Positions 13,201-25,725 of a stretch of 64,000 nt of DNA are shown piece by piece. Numbering within the stretch: position 1 is the stretch's first letter; each line of letters begins with the position of its first letter. The stretch lies in assembly GCF_048771995.1 (NCBI RefSeq), contig NC_133027.1, positions 7,312,001 to 7,376,000 on the forward strand. The letters run 5' to 3'. The position numbers were made by a program, and so were the translations under genes. This DNA is from Taeniopygia guttata. Its lineage: Eukaryota; Chordata; Aves; Passeriformes; Estrildidae. Under the pieces are notes generated by a model that saw only the letters and a list, made by a program, of their open reading frames with translations, searched no databases and was not told the DNA's origin.

Positions 13201-16200
13201 TCCCACTGCAGAAAGCTCATACTGAAATTTGGCTGCAGTCATTGTCTCTGGGCACCTGGCTCACACATCACTGATACCTAACGCAGTAATGCTGCTCACC
13301 AGACCAGCTAGAAAGGATACAGAGGAAGGAAGGAAACTTTACAGGTTTTTACAGCTTTTTTACAAGAGATTTGCAAATGTCAGAGCTCACCAGGCTGGGC
13401 ATTGCCTGGACTGACAGCCATGACGGACAGCAGAGTGGTGTGTATGGGCATAGCTTAGTGGTTGTGTGCATCCAGTGACTGCATAAAATAAGTATAATAA
13501 ATGGCTTTTCTAACACAAGTAACTTGCCTCAGAAACACCTCAGTAGAGGCAAAAAGAGGCTAGAGACCACTTAGATTCCAAAACGTTTTCAGTTTTTGCA
13601 GGACTATCCCCTTGTGAAGATCAATCAAGCCAGAATCATCCTCCCAGCCTTACCCTGCCCACCACTTGTGCTGTGCTCTGCCCTGTCCTGCACTTATCCC
13701 CTGGGAGCTGTTTCATGTACAGCCCTTCCCTGGTTGTTCTCAATCTCTTCTATTTATTACTACACTGCAGGTAATTTCTTACTTCATTTGCTAACCCCAT
13801 CTTGGACATGCATAACTAATCAGAATCCCTTTTCCTTTCCCACAGTGAAAGGTAAAACAATTTTTTTTAGTTCACTGAAGCTATCCTGACACAGCACACA
13901 AGCTCATCTCCACCTAATGCTCTTTCTGTAAAATGAACCTTCTGACAGTAGAGGAAAAGCAGCTTTGTCCATTAAAGAGTCTGATTTGAGGCAGCTTAAT
14001 TTTCACCCAAAGAAGATTGCCCCAAATGGTGCTGTGAATAACCAGGAGAGCTGAGAGTTTCTTCAGCTGGTTTAGGAAGCCAGTGTCCAGAGCTGCTGCT
14101 GCTTCTGTGGTGGATGAGGCAGAGACTCAAAGCTTGAAAAGCCCAGTTCTCAGGTGAAAGCCCTGCTATGAGTCCAGAGGGAAGCAAAGTAAGACATAAG
14201 ACAAAGCAGAAGTTTCTCTCTCCCACCTATTTCCACACAATACTATGGAACACAGCTGAGCCAGTGCAGTGGAAAATAACGTTATGATTTCTAAAGGGCT
14301 TTTGCAAAACAAAGGATATAAGAGACATTTTCTCTTCAGGTTAGTCACTAATCATTCAATAATGAAGAGCAGAAGTTGATTGGTTTTATTAAAAATAATG
14401 AGAAGCCAAGACTTTGAGCAATTTGATAATAAATTTTTTACTACCTCCTGCATACAGAGGTTGAGATAGTAGATATCATTTACTATGACAAACCACCAGC
14501 ATTAATGCATTAATCAAGAAAAACAAATGGTCTCCCTTGAAATCTCCTGCCCACCTAGAGAGAGTAATGGGGTTATAAATGGAGAAAGAACAAATATTGA
14601 CTCTATGAAGTGTAAAGGTACCTGGGAGTTCACCCATCAGTCTTTCAATTACACTTGCCTTTCAAGATAAATGGGATTTCTTCTATAATTCATTTCAGTT
14701 GTTTCAGTTGGGGTTTTTAGCATCTCAGGAAACAGGAGGGGGACATCAGGGGTCTCTTTAGGTTCTCAAGGTGTTCCACACTGTTTCTGAAGGAGAAGAC
14801 CTCAAATTTCTGGAATGAGATAGATGCTCCCAACCAAAGACAGTCTTCCAGTTTGAGATAAGTACTGAAGGAGCTGCCTGGACTAGGCAATGAGTTATTT
14901 GTTTAATGGTGTTTCTGGGGCAGCTTTCTGTAAAATGGCTCTGGAAATCAGCCTCCCTCATTCAGACTATAGAAGCTCAGAGGTAAGGACACCCCTTGGT
15001 GGACCCATAGAGGACTCAAAGACACCCAAGAATTTACTAAGGGAAAGACCTCTGGCATCATTTCCTAAACTTAACCTTACTTTGTCACACTCTTCCTAAC
15101 TCTCCAAATTCATAACATCTCACTCTTTTAACCTCTAAGCAATTATATACATGTCTTCTACACAATTTATTGAATTATTGGAATAATTTCAACATTGGCT
15201 TCCATATTAGACACAATTCCTCTTTAAAATTTCTTACTAAATCATAAAATTAGTAGAATCAAGTGTTTTATACATGCTGAGATCAGCCAGTGTTGTTGTC
15301 CCTTCCATAACCTGTAAGGGTGCCACACATCCCAGAGGAAATCAAATTCTGAGTGGGGGCATATTCAAGAGGAGCGGGGATATCATCAAGAGCAAAAGAC
15401 AAGAAAAACAACAAAGCCACACAGCTCAAATTCTCAACGATCTGAAAACATCACCGATTCCAAGAGGAATTAAAAGACTCTTCTGACTCTGAACACAGAG
15501 TCAGTATCTACTGAGGCACTGGCAAAGCTACCAACAAACCAGACCACATTTCATATATCCCCTGCACCCTGACAGAAATCACTGGCACACAGGTTTTTTT
15601 TTCTTCTCCCATACAGGCTATACAATAACAATTTACCCTCCAGGGCTGGAATTCAACAAAGGCAAAAGGAAATGGAAGAGCATAGGTGTGCATGAACACA
15701 GCAGTGATGTGCCACAGAAGCCATGCCCGCTGCCAGAGGCCCTCTGGAAGCCTCAGGCTCAGAGGAGCAGATGTGAGCACTTTGCCAGCACTGCACAGAG
15801 GGGAGAGCATGCACTGGCCTGGCAGGGTTAACTGCGTGTGGCTCCAGCAGGATGCACGCTAAAAAACAACCGAGGCCCGGGGGCTGTTTTGACAGAACGA
15901 GAGGAAGGTTTTCCAGTCCATCGCTTTCCTGAGCTCAGTGCTGGGATGTTGTGTCTGAAGAACAGCTCTCCCTCTCCTTTTTCCTTTCTCTACAGTAAGG
16001 AAAAAATGCAATTGTGGATGCTTGATGGCCACCTTAGTGAGCAGCTGCTCTATCCAGAAGGGTCTGGCACCTGAGGTCATTTTAAGCAACATCCTGGAAT
16101 TTCTCTGATTATTTTCAGCTAGGTCAACTCACCTTAAGTTAACCAATAACTTACGTCTCATTAAAGGGAAACTTCCAGAAAGACTAGAACTTATACCAGG

Positions 16201-17673
16201 TTGTTTAAAGGTTCTAATAAAATCCACTATACTCAAACCTTTCCAGAGCAGTTTATAGGGTTGCTTTGGTACCTGGGATAAACAGGACACGGAGGAATCC
16301 AGGCATAGCCTTGTATCTATACTGACACAGGCTTGCAAGAGAGCCTGAAAGATTGAGACATCTCTGGACAGTGTGAAAGGAGCTATGCCTGCTCCACCAG
16401 CCACTGCTGGAGCTACAGCAGCTATGAATAGCTTGACAGGTTGAAAAGGGCATAATTTAGCTAGAAGATGAGGTGGAGAGGCCCTCCATGAGCCAGTCCC
16501 GTTTCTCTTGTAATCTAGGGACATCCAGCTGCCTCTTCTCAACACCTAAGGGACAACAAACCAGATCTCCAGAGCAGCTTAGCCCCTCACAGATATCTCT
16601 TTTTGTTTAGAGGCACAGTAATAATAACAGCAGGTGTTACCACTTTTGGCTGTGTTTCCTATAAAAAGATGTCCATGTTCCCTTGGGCAACATGAAAATT
16701 CACTCCCTTCTTCACACCCTCTGACAGGCCACAGACAGCTGTGTTGGGGCTGCTGCAACTCGGCTTCAGGTGTTCAGAAGGAACCTCTGGGATCTCAGCC
16801 TGCAGCGCAGACTGTTTTGGGAGGTGATACTGACAGCCCTGATCCTGGTGGTGCTGGGACTGAAGCACTGCATTCCTGGGGACATGAGCAGGTAAATCCA
16901 GGTAAGCAGATCAGCTCAGGCTGGTACAATCTGTTGGGCATCTCCACACCAGAAATGTGCACCTCTCCTTTACCTTCCAAATGCTGCATATGGTCTGAGA
17001 AGGCCTGTTCTTCAGCCTTTGTTACAGCAAAGCTGAGTTAAAGCAAAGAAATCAAAAATTAATGGCTCAGAGTGACAAAGAATGCGAGAAGCAAAACACA
17101 AAGTCTCCTTCTTCCTTAAACATTGGCCTTTTTTCCTCTAATGAGTAGGACCATCATTCAGGGAAATCTTCAGCAAGGAAGTGCAAAGAGGGATCAGTTG
17201 TACTGCTGACCTGGGAGAGAATCTATTCATTTTATTGATACATCTGCAAGGACACGTCAAGGGAGGAAGACATTGAAATGCTGATGTTAAAAGAGATTTT
17301 GTTTTGAAATAAGCTGGAGGTGGCAGTTTGTCCAGCTGGATAACTGAGGGTATTTGGGGTGACTGTGAGCACTGCTGAACTGCCATGTAAACCAATACTT
17401 CAAGAAGGGTGTTGAAATAAGGGAGGAGACTTCAAAGACAATAACATGAAGGATGGTGTTTCAATGGTGAAAGATCTTGGCCACATCCTAGCTCCACAGA
17501 TGAGAGAGGATCAGACTAAGCACCATTTACTACCTGTCCTGCTTTTCTTCCCAAAGAAACTCAGATTTGAGTAGTAAGGAACCATAAGTGAGCTTCCCCA
17601 GGATTGGACAGGAGGGACTAGAAATATGTTGAACTCAGTCAGAATGAATTCAAAGAAGTACTAAAGTCTGTTT
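7259..17673. other. No gene recognised; one SINE relic
   Basis: Ten kilobases of ordinary-composition DNA holding the MIR-like relic at 9740-9850 and nothing else I can name. Open frames are short and show no exon-like borders. Confidence 0.65.
9740..9850 (-). mobile_element. Ancient MIR-like (CORE-SINE) relic
   Basis: AATGGGGAAAATAAGGCAGT then GAGAAAGGAAGTAATTTGTC matches, in reverse orientation, the MIR-type module AATGGGGAAACTGAGGCAC then GAGAGGTTAAGTGACTTGCC. GTGGACCCAG near the end resembles the module around the tRNA-like B box. It is strongly diverged, so this is a tentative call from memory of the consensus. Confidence 0.45.
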
Positions 17674-18072
17674 AATCACAGAATAAGCTGAGTTGGAAGG
17701 GACTCTTAAGGATCATCGAGTCTACCCTGTGCCTGCAAGCATTGTCTGAACATTTCTTGAATTTTGTCAAGCTTGGTGCTTTGACCACTTCCTTGGGAAT
17801 CCTGTTTCAGTGCCCTCTGGGTGAAAAACCTTTTCCTAACATTAAACCTAAACCTTCCCTGGCACAGCTTCAGGCCATTCCCTCAGCTCTTGTCATTGAT
17901 CACCACAGAGATCATTCTCTGCCTCCCCTCTCTCCTCACCAGAAGTTGTGACTGCAGTGAGGTTTCCCCTCAATCTCCTCTTCTCCAGGCTGCACAAGCC
18001 AAGTGCCCTCAGCCACTCCTCATGTGGCTTCCCCCAAGGCCCTTCACCATCTTTGTGGCTGTCCTTTGTTAT
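17674..18072 (-). mobile_element. CR1 LINE fragment, about 400 bp
   Basis: Starts at AATCACAGAATAAGCTGAG then GTTGGAAGGGACTC, with later CR1 landmarks: CCTTTTCCTAACATTAAACC, CTCCTCTTCTCCAGGCTG and CTCAGCCACTCCTCATGTGG. This is the 3' region of CR1 in reverse orientation, moderately diverged. Confidence 0.88.
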
Positions 18073-19559
18073 ATTACCTGAGGAGAGTGATGCCTTTCAT
18101 TTATGAACCTCACCCTTTCCCAGTGATTGTAAAGTGATGCATATTTTCATAGATTTTGTTATATAGGCAAGAAGAGCAGGGAGGCAGCACTTCTACTCTG
18201 TCTGATGTGACAGAATGAAGAAACTCAAGGGGAGTGTCTTGCCCCTGTATTTCAAACTCAAGAAAGCTATTGCTGAAAAAAGAGACCAAACAACACATGG
18301 TCCAGTGTCTTGATGCCAGGGTGCCTCAGCAACTCACACAGGAATTGGGAATTACACAGGGGCAAGTTTCTGGGCCCTTGAGAGCACCTCAAGGGAAGTG
18401 AGGTTCTCTTGGGAAGCCCTGAGCTCAGGGCAGTTCCAGCCCACCAAAGTGGTTTTGTGAGCCTCCAGTCCACAGTGGTCAGCCAGGGAGTTAAAAGTGG
18501 CTCCCTGACACTGAAACATCCGATTCTCTTCTTTAAAGACAGTTGTGAGCTACAAATCTGCAGTTTCCCAAGTCATAGCGCACACATCTCCTTATAGCTA
18601 TTTTATCTCCTCGATCACCATTAAGTTATTGGAATTACCCCTATGTGATAATTCCTCACCCCCTAAAAAATATTATTCTACCTTTTTAATAGTGCTCACA
18701 TAAGGGATAAGAACATAAAAGATTAAACTTGAGGAGTGGTGTGCTCAGTACCGGTGGAGATTTTTTTTTGTATTTGAAGGGTCAGAGTGCCCTCTTCTGT
18801 CCCATCCATGTTCTGCTGATTAACTCGCTGTTAACAGAGGTAACTGGTTACAGAAACCTGTGACTTGGCTTCTGCACTCCTCACCGTCTCCTGAAGCACA
18901 GCTAAGGACCCAAGCACCAGGTCACAAAGTGGGAAATGACTCGTGTTAATGTGGGGGCTTGGGCAGTCATCTGCAACCAATAAAAGGGGTTGGGGGAACA
19001 TCACAGGCAACATGATGGATCTAATTACTTCATGAGGTCAGGGATATTTTGAAGTGAATCTCTGCAAAGATTGAACAGCGGGGTGTTATTTATAGACCTG
19101 CATTTAGAATTCACATTCCTCCTGCTTCTGTAGGCACTAATTGAATCCAGACTGATGGCCAAGGAAACCTGACACAAACCTATTAAAGATACCTCGACAG
19201 TATTTTTGCATATAATAATTTCTAAACTAATCTTAGTGAAAAGCATTGGGACTGCGGGATATTTGAATTACGAACAGAGATAACAATGGCCTCGAAAAAA
19301 AAATTTAGTCGAGTGGTTTTATCATGAAGACACACAGGAGTGTGTTTCTAGAAAACACACCACCGCTTTCATGTGGCAAAGCCAAAATTCCTAGATGTGG
19401 TGGATGCCTGTGATGTCCAAGGAGCTGCTGCGAGGATGAGGCGCTGTGCTGCGATCATCCCAGGGATGCGCAGGGAGCTCCAGCTCCGCAGCCCGGGACA
19501 GCACCTGCCCCTGAGGGATGGAGGGGAAAGGGCCGTGTTGTTTCCCTTCATCCCTAAAT
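18073..19559. other. No gene recognised
   Basis: Sequence between two CR1 fragments upstream of MRPL19. No exon, repeat or RNA gene was recognised. Confidence 0.65.
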
Positions 19560-19745
19560 TACAGAACGGGCTGGGTTGGGAGGTTCTTTAATGTCACCTC
19601 CCACTGAACCAGCCCCATCCAACACCTTCCAGGGATGGGAAGCCCACAGTTTATCACGGTAGTCCGTTCCAGCGCCTCACCACCCTCCCAGCGAGGAATT
19701 CCTTCCCAGTATCCAACCCAAACCTTTCCAGTACAGCACCACCCG
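19560..19745 (-). mobile_element. CR1 LINE fragment just upstream of the MRPL19 promoter
   Basis: CR1 3' region in reverse orientation: GGGCTGGGTTGGGAGGTTCT, CCAGCCCCATCCAACACCTT, CCAGGGATGGGAAGCCCACA, TTCCAGCGCCTCACCACCCT and ATTCCTTCCCAGTATCCAAC. It ends about 80 bp before the MRPL19 start codon, where the CpG island begins. Confidence 0.85.
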
Positions 19746-19819
19746 TGAGGCGGCGCCGCCTCCGCGCTCCGTCCCGCCGCGCTTTGTCCCCCCGCGCTCG
19801 CCGTAGCGGCCGCGCCGCA

Positions 19820-19833
19820 GCCGCCATGGCGGC
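19820..19833. promoter_or_regulatory. YY1-like palindrome over the MRPL19 start codon
   Basis: GCCGCCATGGCGGC is self-complementary and overlaps the ATG. The core (GCCGCCAT, or ATGGCGGC on the other strand) matches the YY1 consensus, which commonly sits just downstream of the start site in ribosomal and mitochondrial protein genes and doubles as the initiation context. Binding is inferred, not shown. Confidence 0.45.
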
Positions 19834-22800
19834 CGCCTGCGGGAGGCTGGTGCCGAGGGGCGCCGGCATCGCCCTGCCCGGCCGTGAGCACCGCCCGGGC
19901 CCTCACCCTGGGCACCCCCGGGCACCCCCGGGCACCCCCGAACCTCCCCCCTTCCCCGCACCCTCCCCTTGGCCCACAGAGCGGGGGGGAGGAGGCTCCT
20001 GGCCTGGCGGGCGGGTGGCGGTGCCATGTCCTGCTTTGGTGGGGAGAGGTTAAACATGAAATCACCGGTGTTTTAAACGTTGTTTTGTATTTTACAGGGT
20101 TCTTTTCTTTGTCGGGGTATCGAGTGAGCAGCGATGGAAAGCCACAGAAATTCCAGCCGCCTCCGAAGCCCGTGATTATCGACAGGAAGACGCGGAAGGA
20201 GGAGAGCAGGTGAGGGTGTCCCCCTGAGCTGCTCCCTGTGAGCACCTACCTAGAGAGTCAAGGCATCACTACACTAAAAACAACCCAGCACAGTTTGTCA
20301 AATTCTAGCAAAGACCGTTTGTGTTGAAATTTGTTCAAAACACCTTTTAAATACTGTTTTGGGAGTTTCTGAAAGCAATGAAACATTAAAAAAAAAATGT
20401 AGAGCAGTTAATACTATTGCAAAATTGGGGTTAATGTGGGAGATTATGTCTGTTAAAGGCATCTCTCTAATGTGACAGGGACACAGGTCCTGTGTCTGCC
20501 TTTGCCTCGGACCTCAAGGCTGGTTGTGCATCACTGGCTGTGACATGGACCTGGTGTCTCTGGTAGCCTTCATGAGATGTCTCATTCTGGGCGTTTTTGA
20601 TGTCACCTCAACCCATTTCATGGAATCACAGAATGGTTTGGGTTGGAAGGGACCTAAAGATCATCTCGTTCCAGCCCCCCCTGCCATGGGCAGGGACACC
20701 TCACTAGAGCACTGTGGGGCTGCCTGTGGGCAGCAGCACCAGCCAGAGCTTCTGCTGCCCCCACAGCCCCCATAAGGTTTGTAGGGCAGATTTACATTTG
20801 TCCTCCTCTCTGTTGGGCACTTCTCTCCTGGCCCGATCCAGGACTTTTAAGATGCATCTGTACGACTGAATTGAGTCCACCTTCATCCATCTGCTCTGAG
20901 GGCAGGTGATCTTGCCATCCAAACCGAAGTGAACAAATCCAGATATCTGTTGGAAATGGTTCTCAGCTCAAGCCAATCCATGTCAGGAAGTGTGCACTCA
21001 GCTCAGCAGTCAGTAACTGAGGTCCAGACCATGAGGAAGTTCTTTGGCATGGTTTAATTTTTTTTGTAGTAAAAAAATAATTTTACCAGTCTGTCTAAGC
21101 TTCTGTAACTTAAAAGGACATTTATGTGGTGTCCTGTAGAATCAGTTTGTAAAATTTGTGTCATAGATTCTTCCATATCTGTTATTAAAGTCAACAAATA
21201 GTAAGTGTTCTGTCATGGGGATTACAATTAAACCATGAAATAACCTGTTTCTAATCTGCAACAGCACAAATTGAACTGTCCTCTTTCATTCAGCTCCTCT
21301 AAGACCAACATACATTACTGTTTGGGAAAATATCTGTTTAAAAGACCAACAACAACAACAACAAAAAAGCCACTTAAAAACCCAAAACCAACATCGAAAT
21401 CCCACAAAAATTCCTTTTAGATAACAAAAAATAATAATTTAATAAAATTGGTGACTTCATAGACTGCAGTTTGTACCTCTGAAAAGGCAACAGCTGGTAA
21501 TTCTTAGGGCAAATACTTGGAATTGTCTTGTAATTTTTATGCAAATGCTTTTGTTTCACACTTCTTAAAGTTTGGCTTTTCTTACAGGTTCCTAAGCCCT
21601 GAATTTATACCTCCCAGAGGGAGAAAAGATCCTCTTAAATACTATATAGAAAGGAAGGATATGATACAGAGAAGAAAAGTGTTCAACATCCCAGAATTCT
21701 ATGTCGGTCAGTGTCAGCACTAAAACTTTCCTAATTCTGGCAGTATGTGTGGGGTGTTAGAAAGTGTGGTCATGTGTAGAATAGCATAAAATATAAAGTC
21801 TCAGGTGTGTTTGATCAACTGGATGTGTTTCTGTATGTAATACTTCATATTTTAATCTCATGTTTACATCCTGATTAATTTAAAGAGTAATCCTGATGTG
21901 TTCCATATGTGAAATCCTGGCTCTAGAGCATATGGTTTACCAGTAGAGCGAAAGAAAAAAAATACATTAGATTAATTATATTCGATTTGGATAGGGAAGA
22001 GCAAAAACATAAAGGTGAAGAAAGTTTGCAGTTAACCTGCAATATCACTTCAATCTATATTCATTCAGATCACCTTAGCAGGTTTTTTTCTGGTTTTGGC
22101 AGTTTTGATGGGAAGCAAAAGTATTTTCAAAATGCACCTACATAGATGCACTTTGCCTGATTCTTCCCACATTTTGGCACATATTAACTGGGACAGGCTA
22201 TTAATTTTAATCCATTTTTTTGGCAGGCAGTGTGCTCGCTGTGACGACTGCGAATCCCTACGCCAGTGACAAATCCAACCGCTTTGTTGGGATCTGCATT
22301 CAGAGGGGAGGGAAAGGGCTCGGCGCTACCTTTGTCCTTCGGAATGTCATAGAAGACCAAGGTGGGTTTCAGCTGTGGTAATTATGCTGCAAAGGTTCAG
22401 CAAAAAATGTGCTATGTTGTAGAAATTTAGTCTGTGGGGAGGAAAACAGCAGATTGAAGTGAAAGTATGAGTCTGCCTGTTAGAGTACTGTGCAAGTTTA
22501 AAACTGTGTACACAGAAATGCTCATGTGTTCTGTACTTGAAAGGCATGGGACTACACAGTAACTTTTAGACATTCTGTGATGGTTGTGCTTATGTTTGAG
22601 CCTGGGTTGTCTGTTGCCATGTAAACACCAGCCCAGTTTGAGCACTGTGTTTTCATGAACCTAGGGATGGACATGTGAACTGTTTTAATAAGCAACAGAT
22701 TCAAAGAGTTTTATCACAGGTTCATATTCTGGATTATGACAAAATCAGGGGCAGTGCAAATAGTGGAGTTCTGAGGGCAAATATAAAAGGGGTGGGTGCC

Positions 22801-24263
22801 TATTCATACACACTACACCTACACAGAGATGCATAATTAACAACAATTGTAACCAAAAGGAAATAAAGTTGAAAACCCAAGCTCATCTTCCTTAAATGTG
22901 AGCCATTCAAGTCTCTTAAGCCATTCCGTCTCAAAGATTTGATTTACAAAGAAAACGTGCTCAGTGCAATAGTACAGCCACAAGTGCACACAGCACTGTA
23001 GTGCTCTGAGGACTAAAACCAGTTTGCAATGATACAGGAACATGTAACTGAAGCAGTAGTGCTTGGGTGTTAGTATTTCTCCTGAATTTGGTTCATTAAC
23101 CAGGCTTTCTGTCTCTAAGGGGTTGAAATCTGTTACGATCTGTACAGTCCTCGAATCCAGGCGATCGAGGTGCTGAAGCTGGAGAAGAGGCTGGATGAGA
23201 ACCTGATGTACCTGCGGGATGCCCTCCCCGAGTACAGCACTTTCGATGTCAACATGAAACCTGTGCCTCGTATGGGCCACGAGGAAATTCCTGTGAACAA
23301 GGTAGGAGCCACGTGTTTCAGAGGGAAAGCACAGGGTTATTTACAACTTCCATTTATGACTGTTATCCTGACAGGCTGGAGCAGCTCTTTGCTACATCAG
23401 TTACCAGGGTGACAAAAGTAGATAAAATCAGGAAAATTGTGCCATTTCTGTAGTGAAAGAATGGTGAGAATGTAAACACCTGCCATCCTCTGGAGTTAAT
23501 TGTGAAGACATGCAAAGAGAAGCAGCCTCCACATTCCTCTGTAGAGCTGTGCAGAAGGGAAAGCTTTTCCCACAGTAATGTTATTAATGTAGTTACTGAT
23601 TCAGAAGTGGTTGGTGTCAGGAAACAAGGTAAGAAAGATGGAAGAGTCACCTATGGATCTGCATCTCAGGGAAGATCCAGAAAGCATCAGACCCTGCCAA
23701 AGTGTTGTGTAGAAACTCAATATAATTCCTCCCTTTTCCTCTAGTGCTTTTTATTTTTTTCTTAGTAAGGAGCAAAACTACAAAAGATTAGTTAGATTTA
23801 ATTTATGTTTCAATTAAGGACTCCGTGATAAATCAAGACAGTGTTAATTAAAAGGTTTTACAAGATACAATGATAACCCATAGAGCAGCAGTTACTAAAC
23901 ACACTGAGAGATTGGTCAGTTTTCTCTTACTTTCCTCCTGTTAGAGCAGCAGTTGTCACCTTTTGCTAAGATCACCATCAAAAATCTCATTCCGTAATAC
24001 CTTTTATTGTTTTGGGTTTTTTATAATTTTTAAATCTTTCACTCTAGGTGCAGGTACGAATGAAACCTAAACCATGGTCAAAACGGTGGGAAAGACCCAA
24101 ATACAATATAAAAGGAATCAAGTTTGAGCTACCAGAACATAAAATGCAAGCAGCACAGAAGTGGAGCCAGCCATGGCTGGAGTTTGACATGCTGAGAGAA
24201 TATGATACTTCAAAAATAGAGGAAAAGATTCGGAAAGAACTGAGTGAAGAACTTGGAAAATAA
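19826..24263 (+). CDS. MRPL19: Mitochondrial ribosomal protein bL19m, six exons, complete
   Basis: Component of the large subunit of the mitochondrial ribosome (bL19 family), nuclear encoded and imported into the matrix. Coding exons are 19826-19883, 20098-20209, 21588-21706, 22227-22361, 23120-23301 and 24048-24263. All introns are GT-AG, phases join exactly, and the sum is 822 bp (273 aa plus TAA), against about 292 aa in human. The N-terminus ([12 protein letters not shown]) is basic and free of acidic residues, as expected for a mitochondrial targeting peptide. The conserved core follows: [70 protein letters not shown], and near the C-terminus [13 protein letters not shown] and [18 protein letters not shown]. 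These match mammalian MRPL19 from memory almost residue for residue. The start is the only ATG in a strong Kozak context in the CpG island. No damage is seen. The gene faces GCFC2 tail to tail. Confidence 0.97.
19911..19940. repeat. Three exact tandem copies of a 10-bp unit in MRPL19 intron 1
   Basis: The unit GGCACCCCCG occurs three times without change in the short CpG-rich first intron, starting 27 bp after the donor. It looks like a small GC-rich minisatellite and may vary in copy number between individuals. Confidence 0.9.
20622..20712 (-). mobile_element. CR1 LINE 3'-end fragment in MRPL19 intron 2
   Basis: AATCACAGAATGGTTTGGG, TTGGAAGGGACCTAAAGATC and CTGCCATGGGCAGGGACACC, a short and little-diverged CR1 3' end in reverse orientation within the 1.4-kb intron 20210-21587. 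The rest of that intron shows nothing recognisable. Confidence 0.88.
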
Positions 24264-24361
24264 TAATGGTTTTTTGCAGTCTAGAATTCCTGAGAAAATA
24301 TTTTTCATTTACTGTATGGATGATCAATTGTCAAGTTTTGTATATACATGGGCAAAGCAAC

Positions 24362-24367
24362 AATAAA
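24362..24367 (+). terminator. MRPL19: MRPL19 polyadenylation signal AATAAA
   Basis: Canonical AATAAA about 100 bp after the TAA stop, the only one close downstream. It is followed by a T- and GT-rich element near 24398-24418, so cleavage is expected near 24380-24390. This gives a short 3' UTR of about 120 bases. Confidence 0.85.
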
Positions 24368-24806
24368 GTTAACCTTTGCAGATTTCAGCACGAACAGATT
24401 TCTTTGTCTCAAGTGTCCACTGCCCTCTCAACGCCTACAAGTCATTACAAGGAATCTTTCTTCCAGAAACAAACATCTACAGAGCTAAATTGTGGTAGAA
24501 CATCAATTACATTTTTGTCATAGCACAAGGCTGGTGCTAGAGGCAAGCTGGGATGAGGCAAAGCAGAACAAGAGAAAAGCAATGAGATCATGAGCCTGTG
24601 GTGACTGCTGATCAGCAGTTGCATTTTTGTTGGCATTCTGAGAGGGAAAACAGCAGAAATTTATTATTAGAAAGCAGTATTTGCAACATAAATCCTGGAG
24701 CTACTCTAAGTTAGTGGAACTGGAGGGGCTTTTTTCATACAACTTAATAACATTTTGTCACATGTTAAAGAATTGAGCTGTAAGAGTCATTACCACAGTA
24801 AAATAT

Positions 24807-24848
24807 TTTATTTTCAAAAAAAAAAAAAAAACCCAAATTATTTTTATT
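24807..24848 (-). terminator. GCFC2: Possible distal GCFC2 polyadenylation signals
   Basis: Two further AATAAA hexamers on the minus strand, at 24843-24848 and 24807-24812, separated by a poly(A/T) run. If used they would extend the GCFC2 3' UTR to about 0.4 kb from the MRPL19 end. Their use cannot be judged from sequence. Confidence 0.35.
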
Positions 24849-25050
24849 ATTTTGTCTGTAATACTGATCAAACCTATTTACAATTAAAGTACTTTACAAA
24901 AATATATTTTGAACTTAAAAAAATATAAAAAGAAAGCATAAGGATTAAATCTTCAAGACTTAAATTCTATTCCCAGAAGACTTTGGAGAAATAGTCACAA
25001 ACACATAGATTCTGTGATGAATGAAACATCCCTGTTATTCTATAACAATA

Positions 25051-25056
25051 TTTATT
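25051..25056 (-). terminator. GCFC2: GCFC2 polyadenylation signal (AATAAA on the minus strand)
   Basis: First canonical signal downstream of the TAG at 25726-25728, giving a 3' UTR of roughly 0.7 kb. A GT-rich element (TGTGTTTGTG on the coding strand) follows about 50 bp further on, as expected downstream of a cleavage site. Confidence 0.7.
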
Positions 25057-25725
25057 GCAAATATACAAAATTACAAAACATTAGAAAAAATATGATATCC
25101 AAATAAGGATATTAAGTTCTGTAGAGCTTACTGGAAAGCAAGGGGAGATTTCTAGAACTCCAATTACTAGAAAGTAACTGAAGTTGTTCTGTTCTCATCA
25201 GCACAATGTTTGTGATGAAAATCCTGGCTCCTCACCTGCACACTGACCCACCCCTGTTTCAGGGGCATCATGAATCCTTTTCACTAGGAATGACTTAACA
25301 ATAACCCTGCCAAAAATCACTGTGGACCACAGGTTGGAAGAGCTCAGTGACTGCTGAGTCAGAATGGTATTTAGCAATTAATGGTGAAAATAACTTGTCA
25401 CGTTGTTTACTGGCTAACAGTGATGAAGCTCACAGGCACTTTCTGTTTGCAGGATTCCTTCCAAGAAGGATACAGCAGTAAAGCACTGTCACACATTTTA
25501 GAATGCCTGAACCATTGCTTTGACAACTGCAACTTCTAAATACTCCCTAATCTAGGAGTAGATGGCACTAAAAGACATTTTGAAAAAACACCTCATGTGT
25601 TAAATACATGAGTGATTACTACTACTTCTGAGTAGACAGGATCCACTAATTACATTTCATATTAGAACTGGTTTAGTGTGAATACCAGGCTTGTTTCAGT
25701 AATGTAAGCATTCCTTCAAAGGTTT

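Larger units (their letters stand above)
19746..20060 (+). promoter_or_regulatory. MRPL19: MRPL19 CpG-island promoter, exon 1 and short intron 1
   Basis: GC- and CpG-dense stretch surrounding the MRPL19 start codon, with no TATA box. It contains a NotI-type GCGGCCGC at 19806-19813 and a perfect 14-bp palindrome (GCCGCCATGGCGGC) centred on the start codon. The island ends inside the 214-bp first intron (19884-20097). A CpG-island, TATA-less promoter is the usual arrangement for housekeeping mitochondrial ribosomal protein genes. The transcription start itself cannot be fixed from sequence. Confidence 0.8.
24264..25725. other. Converging 3' UTRs of MRPL19 and GCFC2
   Basis: This stretch lies between the two stop codons, with the two genes pointing at each other. 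It holds both 3' UTRs, an A-rich run near 24818 and no open frame of note. The primary poly(A) signals are about 0.68 kb apart, so the transcripts need not overlap unless distal signals are used. Confidence 0.8.

Noticed and set aside
16129-16545. Minus-strand open frame of 138 codons with a hydrophobic stretch slightly reminiscent of a retroviral envelope segment
   Set aside because: Only a short Ala/Gly-rich run invites the comparison. No other viral parts, LTRs or family motifs are visible nearby, so a fossil virus cannot be supported.
19559-20245. 228-codon minus-strand frame over the MRPL19 promoter
   Set aside because: Combination of CR1 sequence and the antisense of the CpG island. 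No independent evidence of a gene.
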